64,000 bases of DNA from Steinernema hermaphroditum (taxonomy: Eukaryota > Nematoda > Chromadorea > Rhabditida > Steinernematidae), in NCBI GenBank assembly GCA_030435675.1, contig CM059621.1:1798001-1862000 (forward strand), in the 5' to 3' direction. Position 1 is the first letter of the stretch, and the number at the start of each line of letters is the position of its first letter. The position numbers and the translations under genes are program-made. The notes below the pieces were generated by a model. That model was not told the origin of the DNA, did no database searches, and saw nothing but the letters and a program-made list of their open reading frames with translations. Of this stretch, positions 11,241 through 23,600 are shown piece by piece.

Positions 11241-12154
11241 TTGGGTTGATCCATAAAAAATGGCCGATTATTTTTTGATAATTTACTGAGACAAAACACG
11301 AAGTTTTCAGTCAAGGTATTCATCACTCTTGTGTACAACTTCAGCCCACTTTATGGCCAACATCCAGATTCCTCAATCGTGAAATACGAGGGTTTAAAAC
11401 CGAAAAATATTTTTCGTCCAATTTTCGACCTCTTCACATTATTTTGAGTGGCTTTCTCTGATATCTTCATTTACGGATGCGTACAGATGACAGTAAGATA
11501 GTGCTAAGAGAGCTCTATACGAACAGCAAACAGGAGTCTCACAGCTCAAAGTGGAGAGACATTGTGACGGTCAATTTGGAAACACATGGTCTCGGTTAGT
11601 CTGACTTTTTGGTAATCCGAGGGTCATTTTTTTCACATTTGGACTTTATTTCCGTGAAGTAGAAAAGAGCTCGTGAAGTCACTATGTGGGCATGGTAGCT
11701 GTGTGCGATGGCTATCTGCTGCATGTCCCCGTTCCTTATTATATTACTTAACCATTTGAAAACAGTGAAGTTAACGGAACATGGTGATCCGAAAAGGCCA
11801 TCTTTTTGAGATTAGCCCATGCTGTGATAAACGACGAGCGCAGCGGTAGGTGCATTCGGTAGGGAGGACCCAAATATGTATGTGATATAAGGCAGTCACC
11901 GTTCATCACACAAATGTTAATATAGGAAGTCCATACATCACTTCGCATTTCGCTCTCTCGAGGTGCCAAAAAAATGACCGTCGTGAAAGAATGGACCTCT
12001 AACACAAAGAAGAATGTAACATACAAGCCGCCAATCATGGTGTAAGGCGTGAGTTCACTGTACTCAGTAACGCGCCCATCGGTTATGCCCTAGGAGTAAA
12101 CGTCGTGAAATTATGACATGTTTACAACATCGGCCATTTTTTATGGATCAACAG
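11241..12154. mobile_element. Mariner-like non-autonomous element, about 914 bp
   Basis: The left end is TTGGGTTGATCCATAAAAAA preceded by TA (11239-11240). The right end carries the inverted copy ending GGATCAAC near 12147, with the last bases degraded. The internal sequence is homologous to the element at 28956-29872 (opposite orientation) and to the fragment at about 32870-33300. The right boundary is approximate. Confidence 0.65.
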
Positions 12155-13535
12155 TATATAAGATAATTTGCATTTCATTCTCTGTATGAGATGTCCAGCA
12201 TGGTGTGCCTTTGACTGCGAAACTGATTTTAGATCGGTAGATAATGTAAAAAAAATATGGCATTTGATTATAGTGCATGTTTTGACCTGTAGAGCATATC
12301 GCACATCTTGTGGGTAAGTGGAATGCTGCGCAGGTATCAGCTCAGAAAACAGTCTGAATCGTGCCGAAATGCGGAGCTGTGCCAGAGCGAACGGAGCGGA
12401 TAACTTTCTTCGACTCTTCGATGGTGGCTCAGATATGGACGTTTCAGGGTATCTCTTGCATATCCTGTGGACAACAGTAAACAACAAAGCGGAGCGGAAT
12501 CCCATCATCGGAACATCTAATGGCACAAACTAACATCTTATGTTCCATATTAAGATCGTTAGGCTGAATAGATAAATCATGTTTTAACCATGCGTGAAAT
12601 TTCCTGCCTGCAGCCTTCTTAAAGCAACAACTTTAACTCCTTTGAGAAAATCTGCCAGAAAGATAGAACATGTGTATTGTAGCTTGAAATTAACTGAGAT
12701 TGCTGTTTGTGTTGGCTTCGTCTGTCATTTTCACCCCTAAAAACAATCACATACAATGGACCTGGGAATGTACTGCTCGTAGTTTCTCTACCCTCGCGCA
12801 CATTGTCTGGTCGCAGTCTGCTTGAAAATATCGCCCACGAGCGAGCTGTACATTGTCAATGAAGGTGGTAACTGCAAGCGTTCCCATGGACTCTTAACAA
12901 AAGCCCTCCTAGGTTATTGTAAAATTGTGCCAAATATGGCATTCCCGATCAAAGTTTCGATGCATTTCCGAGACGAGTAAAATACAGGTTTACTGTGGAT
13001 CGGTAAACTGAGTGCCCCCTTGTAATTTGGAAACTGCGAAATTGCCTCATGGTTTTCGAAAGGACAGCCGTCTGATGTATTTCTCATATCTGTAGTGCTC
13101 CGCATCGCGTACTGCCGTTGACTCATGGCAACAAATAATATACATCGTTCACTGAGCATTCTATCTAGTCTCTGAGGTAATCTGCTTCTGCAAAAGACAG
13201 ATGCAACGATTGTTTCCCGTCCCTATTGACCAATGTCTATGACGCGTGCACGGATCACTCGCACTGACTACTACATCTTTGCAGGAAGTCATTCATTTTA
13301 AAAATCACTCCTGGTGTATCGTTTGGTATTTCGCGTCTCTCAAGGAGCTTTCACTGCAACATTCGCTTAACATTAACACTGTTATCGTTCCCATACCTTC
13401 GTCACTGTCAAAACAATTACTCGGCATTGTCTGAAAACACAATTATACGCATTTGTTTCAGCGTGATATTTGCTGTCCATCGAGAAAAGATAATTTCTCT
13501 TCGGTCAACTGTGTTTCGCCGCCACTCAATTCACC
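12155..13535. other. Intergenic; start of duplicated unit B
   Basis: From about 12530 the sequence resembles the 3' flank of genes B and C (AACATCTTATGTTCCAT and GTGAAATTTCCTG). It then resembles the upstream block of A and C up to the start codon. This indicates that another copy once lay to the left. No gene was recognised at 12155-12530. Confidence 0.5.
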
Positions 13536-14815
13536 ATGTCGTCTGTAAATGAATCAAACATCGTCTGGGAGCACGAAGGTGGCAGATTGTCGCTGTACCG
13601 CTGCTTCACTCTCACAAGCACTGTAATTTCGGTTCTTTTTAACGTACTCGCCATGTATTTAATCACAACAAAGTCGGGCAGCGCTCTAAAGTTCTACAAA
13701 TATTTTCTTCTGAATATATCTGTAAGAGAATGTTCTTATTATTCAGCTTCGCATTGCCTTCAGATTTGGGTTTTCTTGTACGATATGGTAATGGAAGTGA
13801 TTTTTCTGCCTTTACCTGTAATGGAGATATTTGGACTTTACTCAACAGGACTCGCAAGCAGTTTTGGCCCGCAAGCTGGATTTTCCAGCCTAGTAAATGT
13901 TCCCACTAATCACACGTGACTGTCCTACTTGTTTTTCAGGTTCTGTCGGCGCTATTTCTTCCCGAGTATCTTGTCGCCCTACTATTGGCCTTCTTATATC
14001 GATACAACGTAACGAAAGACAACATATCCATATTCGGGTATGATATGCAAAGATGGCACTGCCGGATAGGTGTGATATTTCTTACGGTGGTAATTCCTTC
14101 GTCATGGGTTGTGGTGATTGCATTAACGAACAAACCTACGGCCGTCTTCAAAAATGAATCTCTGAAGGCAATAAGAATTACTTATTCGCTTCAATCTGTT
14201 GCCTTTAGACACATCCAGAATATTCGGCCTTCTTCGATCAAACTCCTATTTTTGGACTAGACAGGACGGCCTTCCTCCGCGCGATGGCTTTCCTATTTAT
14301 GTGGATGATTCTGTGGATAATAGGAGTGATATTGTGCGTTGTTGGCATTGCCAAGCAGTTCAGGACGCGCAAAAACGATCTATCTGCGCTGACATACCGT
14401 TTGCATATTCAGTTGATGAAGACGTTAGTTGTACAGGTAATCGAGATGCTGTTTATAATAATGTATATCGATTTTATAGGCGGTTGTGCCCCTGGGGCTA
14501 ATAGTGATACCAACATCAATGACTACAGTCAGCCTAATATTGGGATTGGATACGGCCAACGGTAACCGACTGTAAAGTGACCTACGTAACCTACAAAATA
14601 TGCGTACAGGATTCATAAAAGTGACCATCTTCACTATCAGCCTCCACTCAACGATAAATTCGCTCGCGGTTATGCTCCTTATTGTGCCCTACAGAAAGGC
14701 CATGCTGAACATGTTCCGAAAGTTGTGTAGTACCGGTGCTTCGAGTGTTCAAACACAGACCAACACACTGTTTTCACCCACCAACGTCTCTAGCAGTGTC
14801 TATAATAGCCAGTAA
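13536..14815 (+). CDS. Six-exon 7TM chemoreceptor B (about 352 aa)
   Basis: Exons are 13536-13721, 13764-13892, 13940-14167, 14209-14436, 14480-14561 and 14610-14815, all in phase, for 352 aa. Exon 1 begins MSSVNESNIVWEHEGG and ends KFYKYFLLNIS. Exon 2 holds MEVIFLPLPVMEIFGLYSTG. Exon 3 holds LALLLAFLYRYNV-type residues (ALLLAFLYRYNV). Exon 4 begins THPEYSAFFDQTPIFG. Exon 6 carries SLHSTINSLAVMLLIVPYRKAM. Intron 3 starts with GC, as in A and C. The gene is a close paralogue of A and C and seems intact. An AATAAA lies at 14885. Predicted chemosensory receptor, Srh/Sri-like. Confidence 0.82.
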
Positions 14816-17186
14816 TCCAAACAGCTGGCGGCTCAGACATTTGCCCATTACCATCTTATGTTCCATCTTAATGTCACCACGCCGAATAAATGATGTCGTA
14901 AGGATGTGTGAAATTTCCTGTCTACGGCATTTGTCCTAACAGAAATATCCGTAGCTTAGGCCAACTTAGACTTGTTTGAGCACATCAACTGCCAGAAAGA
15001 TTGAGCATGTGTATTGTAGCTTGACATTAGCCGATTGCTATTCATATTGGCTTCGCCTCTCATTTTCCCCCGTAAAAACAATCACACAACATTGAACTTG
15101 GGAATGTAGCCGGCGTACTTGTTGTTTCAGTGCACGAAAAAACATTTCTCTCTTTGTGCACCATTGTCTGGTTTCAGTCTGCTGAAAATGTCGCCCACGA
15201 GCGAGTTGAATGTTGTCAATGATGTGGTGAACTTAAAGCACTTGTGAATGTGGCGGAGTGAGTACCATACATCCACTTGCCTTGTTTTGGCACACCGCGA
15301 CAGAGCTGAGGCATGTTTCCCATACTTTGCATGGCGTAATGCCGTTGAGCCACGACAACAAATACAGTGCGTCCAGTAATGATACGTCCACCTCTTTTTT
15401 CTCGCATATCTCGCGATTAACGAACTTTGACAAACTGTAACATCCACCATTTGAAAGAGCAGCCAAAATAACGGTACTTAGCATAGAACGTTCGGAGTTC
15501 GGTGTTGGAGGTTGGTGAAAAAAATATGGTTTTTTTAAAAATAGGCCCAGATTGCTGTCCAGAAATGATACGTCCACCCAACGAAAAATTCGCTGTTTTC
15601 TGTTTTTTGCGTTCGTTTTGCTTCAGGTTCACTGTTATTCATAATTCTACGGTGTTCCAGGGTTGTTTCTCAAATGATAGGCCGTTCCACTTGCTTAACA
15701 GAGGTCGAAAAAGAGCATATTGTAGTCCTCCATGCCGAATACCTATCTAGCCGTCAAACTGCGTAAATTTTCTTCGCAAACAGCTTCCAAACCACGCAAA
15801 ACACCGTTATCTGCGTCGAGAATTACATAGGTGCACAAGTGAGATCATTTAAGCGTTTATGGGCATCACTTGCCCTTCAAAACGTAGAACCCCAACTTGA
15901 CCTGTTTTCTTGCCCGGGTCCTGGAACGATCCGGAATACGGTATTTTCGGCCTTTTTCATCGCTATCACGTTTTAGAGCGTATGCGAAAACCCTCCATAT
16001 GTTTTATTCCTTGGAAAATGGAGTACTTTTCAAAATATTTGTGGATCTTGAAAAATCCCATGAAAAACTGCCTTTTTCCATTGTAAATTCCATGGTACGT
16101 GGAATATCGTGAAATACGTTGAAAGATACATCATTTTTCATGGAATAAAACATATGGAGGGTTTTCGCATACGCTCTAAAACGTGGTGGCGATGAAAAAA
16201 GCCGAAAATACCGTATTCCAGATCGTTCTGCGACCCGAACAAGAATGCAGGTCAAGTTGGGGTCTTAAGTTTTGAACTGCAAGTGATGCCGAGAAGCAAT
16301 TAAATAATCTCATTTGTGTGCCTGTGTGATTCTCGACACGTAAAACGGTGGTTTGCGTGGTTTGGGGGCTATTGGTGAGGAGGATTTACACAATTGGACG
16401 TGTAAATAAGTATTCGGCATGGAGCACCACAATTTGGCCTTTTACGACATCTTTTGAGCAAGTGGAACGGCCTATCATTTGAGAAACAACCCTGGAACAC
16501 CGTAGAATTATGAATAACAGTGAATCTGAAGCAAAACGAACGCAAAAAACAGAAAACAGCGAATTATTCGTTGGGTGGACGTATCATTTCTGGACAGCAA
16601 TCTGGGCCTATTTTTAAAAAAACCATATTTTTTTCACCAACCTCCAACACCGAACTCCGAACGTTCTATGCTAAGTACCGTTATTTTGGTTGCTCTTTCA
16701 AATGGTGGATGTTACAGTTTGTCAAAGTTCGTTAATCGCGAGATATGCGAGAAAAAAGAGGTGGACGTATCATTACTGGACGCACTGTAGTACATATCGT
16801 TCACAGAGCAAGTCTCTGCAGCAATCCGCTTCTGCAAAAGACAAATGGCATGATTGTTTCCTCTCCCGATTGTCCAGCGGATTTCTGTTACGCGTGCACG
16901 GCCACTCTCACCGACCAGTGGGTCCTTATCCTTGCAAGAAACCACTCTTTTTGAAAATCATTGCTTTTGTGTCGCTTGGTATTTCGCGTCTCTAAAGGAG
17001 CTTTCACTACGACATTCGCTTAACATTAACACTGTTATCGTTCCCATGTTTATCATTGTCAAAACAATTACTCAACATTGGCTGAAAACACAATTATACG
17101 CAATTGTTTCAGTGTGATATTTGCTGTTCAGCGCGAAAATATAATTTCTCTTCGGTCAACTGTGTTTCACCGTCGGTCCGTTCACC
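14816..17186. other. Upstream block of gene C, interrupted by a palindromic element
   Basis: Apart from the palindrome at 15366-16787, this is the same upstream sequence as in units A and B. No gene is present; the open frames here come from the palindrome. Confidence 0.6.
15366..16787. mobile_element. TA-flanked palindromic (foldback) element with about 650-bp arms
   Basis: The left arm (15366 to about 16018) is repeated in inverted order in the right arm (about 16135 to 16787), with a loop of roughly 115 bp. The ends read CAGTGCGTCCAGTAATGATA and its complement. TA lies at both borders (15364-15365 and 16788-16789). The same site without insertion is seen upstream of genes B (near 13130) and A (near 3933), so the borders are firmly set. 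No transposase is present. The CAGTG end and TA target suggest movement by a Tc1/mariner-type enzyme. Confidence 0.85.
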
Positions 17187-18459
17187 ATGTCGTCCGTGAA
17201 TGAGTCGTCGAACATCGTTTGGGATGACGAAGGTGGCAAAGTGGCGCTTTACCGCTGCTTCACTCTCACAAGCACTGTAATTTCGGTTCCTTTTAACATA
17301 CTAGCGATGTATTTAATCACTACAAAGTCGGGCAGCGCTCTAAAGCTCTACAAATACTTTCTTCTGAACATATTAGTAAGAGAATGTTCTTATTGTTCAC
17401 CTTCATATTCCATTTAGATTTGGGTTTTCTTGTATGATTTGGTAATGGAAGTGATTTTTCTTCCTTTACCTGTAATGGATATATTTGGACTTTACTCAAC
17501 AGGACTCGCAAGCAGTTTTGGCCCACAAGTTGGGTTCGCTAGCCTAGTAAATGTTGCCGTCAGATGCATTTGGCATTTCTACTCGTTTTTCAGGTTCTCG
17601 TGTCCCTATTTCTTCCTGGATATCTTGGTGCCCTGCTTTTGGCTTTCTTGTATCGATACAACGTAACGAAAGACAAGAAAGCTATTTTCGGATATGGTAT
17701 ACAAAGATGGCATTTCCGAATAGGTGTCCTATTTCTTATGGTGGTAATTCCCTTGTCGTGGGCGGTGGTGATTACATTCACGCGCAGACCTATGGCCGTC
17801 TTCAAAACTGAGTCTCTGAAGGCAGTAGAAATTTCCTATTCGCTTCAATCTGCTGCGTTTAGGCACACCCGGAATTTTCATCCATTTTCGATCGAACTCC
17901 TATTTTTGGACTAAACAGAGCGGCATTCATCCGCGCGATGGCTTTCATGTTAGTGTGCATGATCCTGTGGATAATCGGAGTGATATTGTGCATTGTTGGC
18001 ATTGTCAAGCAGTTCAGGACGCGCAGAAACGACCTATCTGCGTTGACGTATCGTTTGAATATTCAGTTGATGAAGTCGTTAATTGTACAGGTAATCGAGA
18101 TGCTGTTTATATCATTGCCCATCGGATTTTTATAGGCGGTTGTGCCCCTAGGGCTAATAGTGATACCATCCTTACTCACTGTTGTTAGTCTAATATTGGA
18201 ATTGAATAGGGCCAACGGTGACGAAATGCAGCATGGTCTAAGTAACTTACGTAATATGTTTACAGGATTTATAAAAGTGACCATCTTTACTATTAGTCTC
18301 CACTCAACGATAAACTCGCTTGCGGTTATTCTCCTTATTGTGCCGTACAGAAAGGCCATGCTGACCATGTTCCGAAATCTGTATAGCACCGGTGCTTCGA
18401 GTGTTCAAGCACAGACGAACACATTGTTTTCACCCACCAACGTCTCTAGCAGTATCTAG
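17187..18459 (+). CDS. Six-exon 7TM chemoreceptor C (about 349 aa)
   Basis: Exons are 17187-17375, 17418-17546, 17594-17821, 17863-18090, 18136-18217 and 18266-18459, giving 349 aa. Inner exon lengths match gene B exactly (129, 228, 228, 82). Exon 4 begins AHPEFSSIFDRTPIFGLN. Exon 6 has SLHSTINSLAVILLIVPYRKAM and ends at a TAG four codons earlier than in A and B, so the C-terminal tail is slightly shorter. Intron 3 uses a GC donor. An AATAAA lies at 18534. It appears functional. Role: predicted membrane chemoreceptor of sensory neurons, Srh/Sri-like. Confidence 0.82.
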
Positions 18460-18759
18460 AATAGCCAGTAATCGTAACAGCTGGCGGCTCTGCCCATTAA
18501 CATCTTATGTTCCATTTTAATGTCAGCACACCGAATAAATGATATCGTAAGAATGCGCGAAATTCATTGTCTAAGGGTCTTCTTCCCAACGGAAATACGC
18601 GTTGCTTAGGCCAACTTAGGCTCCCTTGCGTACTCCAACTGCCAGAAAGATTGAACATCTGTACTGTAGCTTGACATTAGCCGACTGCTGTTTATATTGG
18701 CTTCGTCTCTCATTTTCGCCCGTAAAAACAATCACACAACATTAGCCTTGGGAATGTAC

Positions 18760-20079
18760 GGGTCCCACCCAGCTCATCCCAGCGTCAACTCATCCCAGAC
18801 AACTCATCCCAGACAACTCATCCCAGACAGCTCATCCCAGTCAGCTCATCCCAGACAGCTCATCCCAGACAGCTCATCCCAGACAACTCATCCCCACGAC
18901 AACCCATCCCGGGACATCTCATCCCCTCCCCACTCATCCCCCGAACGTGCGATGAATATGAACTGTCTACGTCTGTCTACGTCCCGGCGCGATGTTTGCA
19001 GACGACCGTATCGCGTGGGCTGCCCGCTGCCGCGCTGTCAGACGTTTTAGACTAGTATTGTCACTTGTCATATTTGTTGCGTTGTTATGGTGTTACATGT
19101 TTGTTTTGAATATAAAGTTCAATTCTTTAGACTGTTTCGACATGGATAAAGAGATGCAACGACAAGAGAGACGGGAGAGACGGGAGCAAGAAAAGGTGCG
19201 TCTCCGTAACGAGGAGCGAATCGCAGACATGTATGACATGTACAGACATGTATCAGACAATGTTTAGAATCGAAGCAGAGGCAGATTCAACTTTGTCTGA
19301 CTCGGAGCTCGCGGGTGGTATCGCAACAAGTGCGGAATTACCTCATATTGTTGGGTCAACAATGCACTTTGCTACTTCGCAACGTAACAAACGGAAGCTG
19401 CAGTTCTCGGGATATGCCTATACTAAGCACAGAACTGCCAATGACAAGATTCATTGGCTCTGCGAACGCCATCAGAAACCGAAAGTTCACGCTCTATTTC
19501 GACATCTATGTATTTCAGGCGCTATGGGTTCCGAACACCCGAACGTCTACAAGCTCGTCGACAAACTTTTGGACGAACAAGTCCGAGTGAAGGCTATTTG
19601 CGCAAAGCTAGCTGCAGGAGAAGACTCACCTCTCTATTCGCGTAAAGAGTATGAAATAAAGAACCGCAAGCTCCTCTCCATCATCGAGGCGCACGATCAG
19701 ATGCCCGCCGATGAGTACTTAGAAGCTTGTGGTAATTATGTTGTCTTCTAGTTGTTGCATTGTTTAAATAGTGAGATTGTTAAACTTGTTTAGGTTTTTA
19801 GGCAAGATTTTGTTTTCGGTTTAGGACCAACCGTCCACCTCGGGATGAGTGGGGAGGGGATGAGATGTCCCGGGATGGGTTGTCGTGGGGATGAGTTGTC
19901 TGGGATGAGCTGTCTGGGATGAGTTATCCCGGGATGAGTTGTCTGGGATGGGTTGTCTGGGATGAGCTGTCTGGGATGAGCTGTCTGGGATGAGTTGGCT
20001 GGGATGAGTTGTCTGGGATGAGTTGTCTGGGATGAGTTGACGCTGGGATGAGTTGTCGGGGATGAGCTGCGGTGACACC
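18760..20079. mobile_element. Foldback element FB1 with tandem-repeat arms and a FLYWCH-like ORF
   Basis: Both ends consist of tandem copies of a short unit around CTCATCCCAGACA (left, 18770 to about 18940) and its inverted form TGTCTGGGATGAG (right, about 19840-20070). An 8-bp direct repeat GAATGTAC flanks the element (18752-18759 and 20080-20087). The flanks match the continuous upstream block of genes A-C, which confirms the insertion. The unique middle of about 0.9 kb holds the ORFs described separately. The 8-bp duplication fits hAT- or MULE-like transposition; the family was not determined. Confidence 0.8.
19233..19751 (+). CDS. FLYWCH-like zinc-finger ORF inside foldback element FB1 (172 aa)
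   Basis: Residues about 46-103 resemble a FLYWCH finger. They show FATSQRNKRKL, then GY at 60-61, W75-x-C77, a second Cys at 93 and a His at 102. The second half of the metal site looks degenerate. FLYWCH domains are known both in nematode regulators and in MULE-type transposases, which fits its place inside a transposon. An overlapping upstream frame (18992-19267) encodes a charged region (MDKEMQRQERRERREQ and on). The two may be exons, or frames separated by one shift, of a single element protein. No catalytic transposase residues were found. Start codon uncertain. Confidence 0.5.
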   Translation: MTCTDMYQTMFRIEAEADSTLSDSELAGGIATSAELPHIVGSTMHFATSQRNKRKLQFSGYAYTKHRTANDKIHWLCERHQKPKVHALFRHLCISGAMGSEHPNVYKLVDKLLDEQVRVKAICAKLAAGEDSPLYSRKEYEIKNRKLLSIIEAHDQMPADEYLEACGNYVVF

Positions 20080-20087
20080 GAATGTAC

Positions 20088-20378
20088 CATTGTCTGGTCT
20101 CAGTCTGCTTGAAAGCTATTGCGCACAATCGAGTTGAATGATGCGAATGAAGATGGTGACTTCACGCATTGATGTAGATTCAATAAGATGGGAATGTTCA
20201 TTAATACTGAGCGGTGATCTTATTCAACGTGATGTCAACAAAGAACGACAGTAATCAGAGCTAACATGGGGATAATCAAAAATACCCAAGAGTGCCGAAC
20301 TCGGGTCCCACGGTCACGACATTACAATGATGTCAATTCTAATATAGGGAAAGAATGAAGTGCATCATTTGCGCCGTT
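20088..20378. other. Relic of a fourth duplicated upstream block
   Basis: 20088-20160 matches the sequence after GAATGTA in units B and C (CATTGTCTGGT-TCAGTCTGCTTGAAA). The rest, up to the stop codon of the minus-strand gene, shows nothing recognisable. Confidence 0.5.
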
Positions 20379-20679
20379 TCATGCCGCAGAATATGATTTG
20401 GAGTTTTTTGGTCCAGGGACAACGGAGATAGTTGTCACCTTGTTGCTTGACACCTTGCGAACAACAATCAGCACAGCATTTCTGTAGGGAGTGATTAGAA
20501 GGATTACGGCCAGCGAGGTTACAGTCGAATGCAGGCTCATGGATAGGTCCAATATTCTGATTCCCTCTGCAATGTACTTCGTCGTTTCGACAATTCTGAA
20601 CAGTTGTAGCTGTTTTTCGAGAAGCATCAAGGAGAAATATCAAAGATTGGCTCTATTAGGGAGAAGTGACCAAAACTAT

Positions 20680-23600
20680 GGTCTCGTTTGTGTAGCGGTG
20701 GAGAGCGGTCGGTTATCCCCCTCTCCTCTGGGTTTTGAGCGGTCGGTCATCCCCCTCAGCCCCCACTGCCAGCGGACCCCGTGACCCAGAAGCTTTGGAA
20801 CAGCAGGGGCACGTATGTTCCAACCCTCCAACGTTGGCCGTCTCTCAATTGGAACGCTCAACGTGCGCCGACTCGCGTCAAGTGAACGTCTACTGGAGCT
20901 GCAAGAAGAACTCGAAGGGATCAACATCGATGTCATCGCACTGACCGAACTACGATGGAGAGGAACTGGATCGTTGCAGCTGAGTGACTCTGGCTTCTGC
21001 TTCTATCACGCAGGACCAGAGAGCAGTGAAGATGTCTCCGGAACCGGTTTCCTGGTCAGTAGCCGAATGAAGCCCTTCGTCGAAGCCTTCCGCCCAGTAT
21101 CGCCACGAATCTCCGCGCTGGACCTGAAGTTTGGCCGGCAATTACTACGCCTGTTCGCCGTGTATGCACCACCAACCTCAGCCACGCGTGACGATGAAGA
21201 AGATGAAGAAGATGAATACGACAGCCTCTTGGAGACCCTCCGTTCAGAGCTACGGGCTGCTAGTATGTCTGGACAAAGGGGTGCTAGCAGTACCTTACGG
21301 GATGCAATCGCGCCAAGATTGCGGGTGTATCCCGCTCTGCTCGGAGACTTCAATGCGAAGATCGGAAGAAAAGAAGAAGATGACGAAGAAGCAGTCGGGA
21401 ACTTCGGATACGGCGACCGGAACGTCCGTGGGCAGCAACTTCTGGATTTCTGCGAAGAAAACCATCTACGAGCGGTCAACACGTTCTTCAAGGCGAGGCC
21501 AGGCAGGAAATGGACATGGATTTCACCAAATGGGCACACGAAGAACTGCATCGACTTCGTGCTCGCTTCCAGGCTCATTCGGTTCCAATCTGCGACCGTC
21601 CTTGGCTCTTGTATTTCAAGTTCGGACCATCGCCTCGTACGTGCAGTGATCCAGACGCCCAAACGTGAAGTGATGCGGCATGAAGATCGGACGCTGAAGA
21701 AGAAATATCGATTAAATCGGGATCTCTTCCGGATGGCACTCACCACCATGACGCCATGTGCAAACCAGCAAGATTCTCCAGAAGATTACGCAAATCTGGT
21801 CGCACAAGTCCAGTCTGCCGCAGAATTCGCCCGGGAACCAGAAGAGAAGTCGCCGCGACTATCAGAAGAAACGAAGCGACTCTTCGCACAACGTCGTCAC
21901 CTGAAATATCGCAGATCAACAGCCGCAGAACGGATCGCCCTTACCGAACTCAACAAACTGATTCGGCGGGAGATAAGGAAAGATCTCGTGAAACACCACC
22001 AAAGGCTTGTCGAAGAAGCGATTCGAAGGAACCGAGGACTGCGACATGTGAGAAGAGAAGCTGCAATCGGAAGAAGAAGGTTAACAAGACTCCGTGACGC
22101 CGACGGCAACTTGTGTTCGACGACAACGCAACTGAAACGGACGGTAAAAGCATTCTACGAAGCGCTTTATTCCTCCACAGTCGACGTTCAATATGAAGAA
22201 CACGAGGCGCAGGAAGAATGTCCGGATCTGTTGATAAGTGAAGTCGGAGAAGCTCTGAAGACGATGCGGAATGGAACGGCTCCTGGAATCGACAAGATTA
22301 CAGTCGAAATGTTGAAAACAGGAAGTCATGTGCTGTTACCGTGGTTAACGAAGCTCTTCAACATGTGCCTTCGAACTTGTTCGATCCCGCAGAAGATGGC
22401 CGACTCGTCGACGATTCTGCTCCACAAGAAAGGTGATCCACTGGAACTCAAGAATTACCGGCCGATCTCACTTCTCTCCGCAATCTACAAGCTACTCACA
22501 AAAGTGCTTACCAAGCGGATTGAAAGGATACTGGATGCGGCGCAACCAGTGGAACAGGCGGGCTTCCGGAAGAACTTCTCGACGATCGACCACCTACAAG
22601 CAATCAATCAGCTAGTAGAACGTTCGCGAGAATACCGACTCCCGCTCTTCATCGTCTTCGTGGATTACGAAAAGGCTTTCGACACTGTAGAGCTGAATGC
22701 AGTTTGGAGCGCAGTGCAGCAGCAAGGAGTTCCGGGGCAGATTACCAAGCTCCTGCAAAAGATATATCAAGAAGCCACGTCGCTGGTGAACATCAACGAC
22801 GAACCTGTGCCAATTGAAATCAGACGCGGAGTACGACAAGGCGACACAATCAGCCCCAAACTGTTTACTGCAACACTGGAACATGTCTTCCGGCACCTGC
22901 AATGGGAAGAAGTCGGTATAAACATCAACGGAAGCCGTCTATCAAACTTACGGTTCGCCGACGACATAGCGCTCATCGCAGAAACGGCCGAAGATCTCCA
23001 GAAGATGATGGATGAATTGAACGAAGTATCGCAGCGAGTTGGACTGAAGATAAACGCAAATAAAACCAAGCTGATGTCAACGGAACCTACGTCGATCCTG
23101 CTGAACGGAAGTGAAGTAGAACGTGTGGAATCCTTCGTCTACTTGGGTCAAGAAGTCCGGCTTGTTCGCGACCATGGAAAAGAAATGAGCCGAAGAATCT
23201 GCAGTGGATGGAATGTTTTCAAACAGTACAAGCAGTTCCTTACCAATCCGACCGTCGAGATGAGATGGAAGCGGCGCCTGTTCAACATGTGCGTCCTTCC
23301 AGCGATGCTGTACGGAGCGGAGACGTGGGCGCTGACGAAGTCCGCCTGCAAGAGGCTTGCGACTGCACAGCGGAAGATGGAGCGGCGAATGGTCGGCGTT
23401 CGTCTCGTAGACAAGAAGACGAACGATTGGCTGCGCGGAGTGACGAAGATATCTGACGTGGCGGAATCTGCAAAGAAGAGAAAGATGAAATACGCGTGGA
23501 AACTCGCAAATGAAGACGAAGAAAAGTGGTCGAAACGCCTGACTGACTGGAGGCCAATCGTTTCGAGACCACTCGGACGACCCAGAACAAGATGGCGAGA

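Larger units (their letters stand above)
12530..18750 (+). repeat. Tandem duplication units B and C (receptor gene plus flanks)
   Basis: Units B (about 12530-14815) and C (about 14816-18460, of which 1.4 kb is an inserted palindrome) are aligned along their whole length: upstream block, six exons and 3' flank with CCGAATAAATGAT. After unit C the upstream block begins again (18470-18751), is split by a foldback element and continues at 20088-20160 without a plus-strand gene. This is the relic of a fourth unit. Unit A (about 3410-5570) is the detached fifth relative. Confidence 0.75.

Noticed and set aside
15417..16735. Mirrored open frames of 70-80 codons in the palindrome at 15366-16787
   Set aside because: They come in matching pairs because the arms are inverted copies, show no domain, and do not continue outside the element.
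18780..20050. CRISPR-like regular repeats in the foldback arms
   Set aside because: The units are short, contiguous and inverted between the arms without unique spacers, and the genome is a nematode's.
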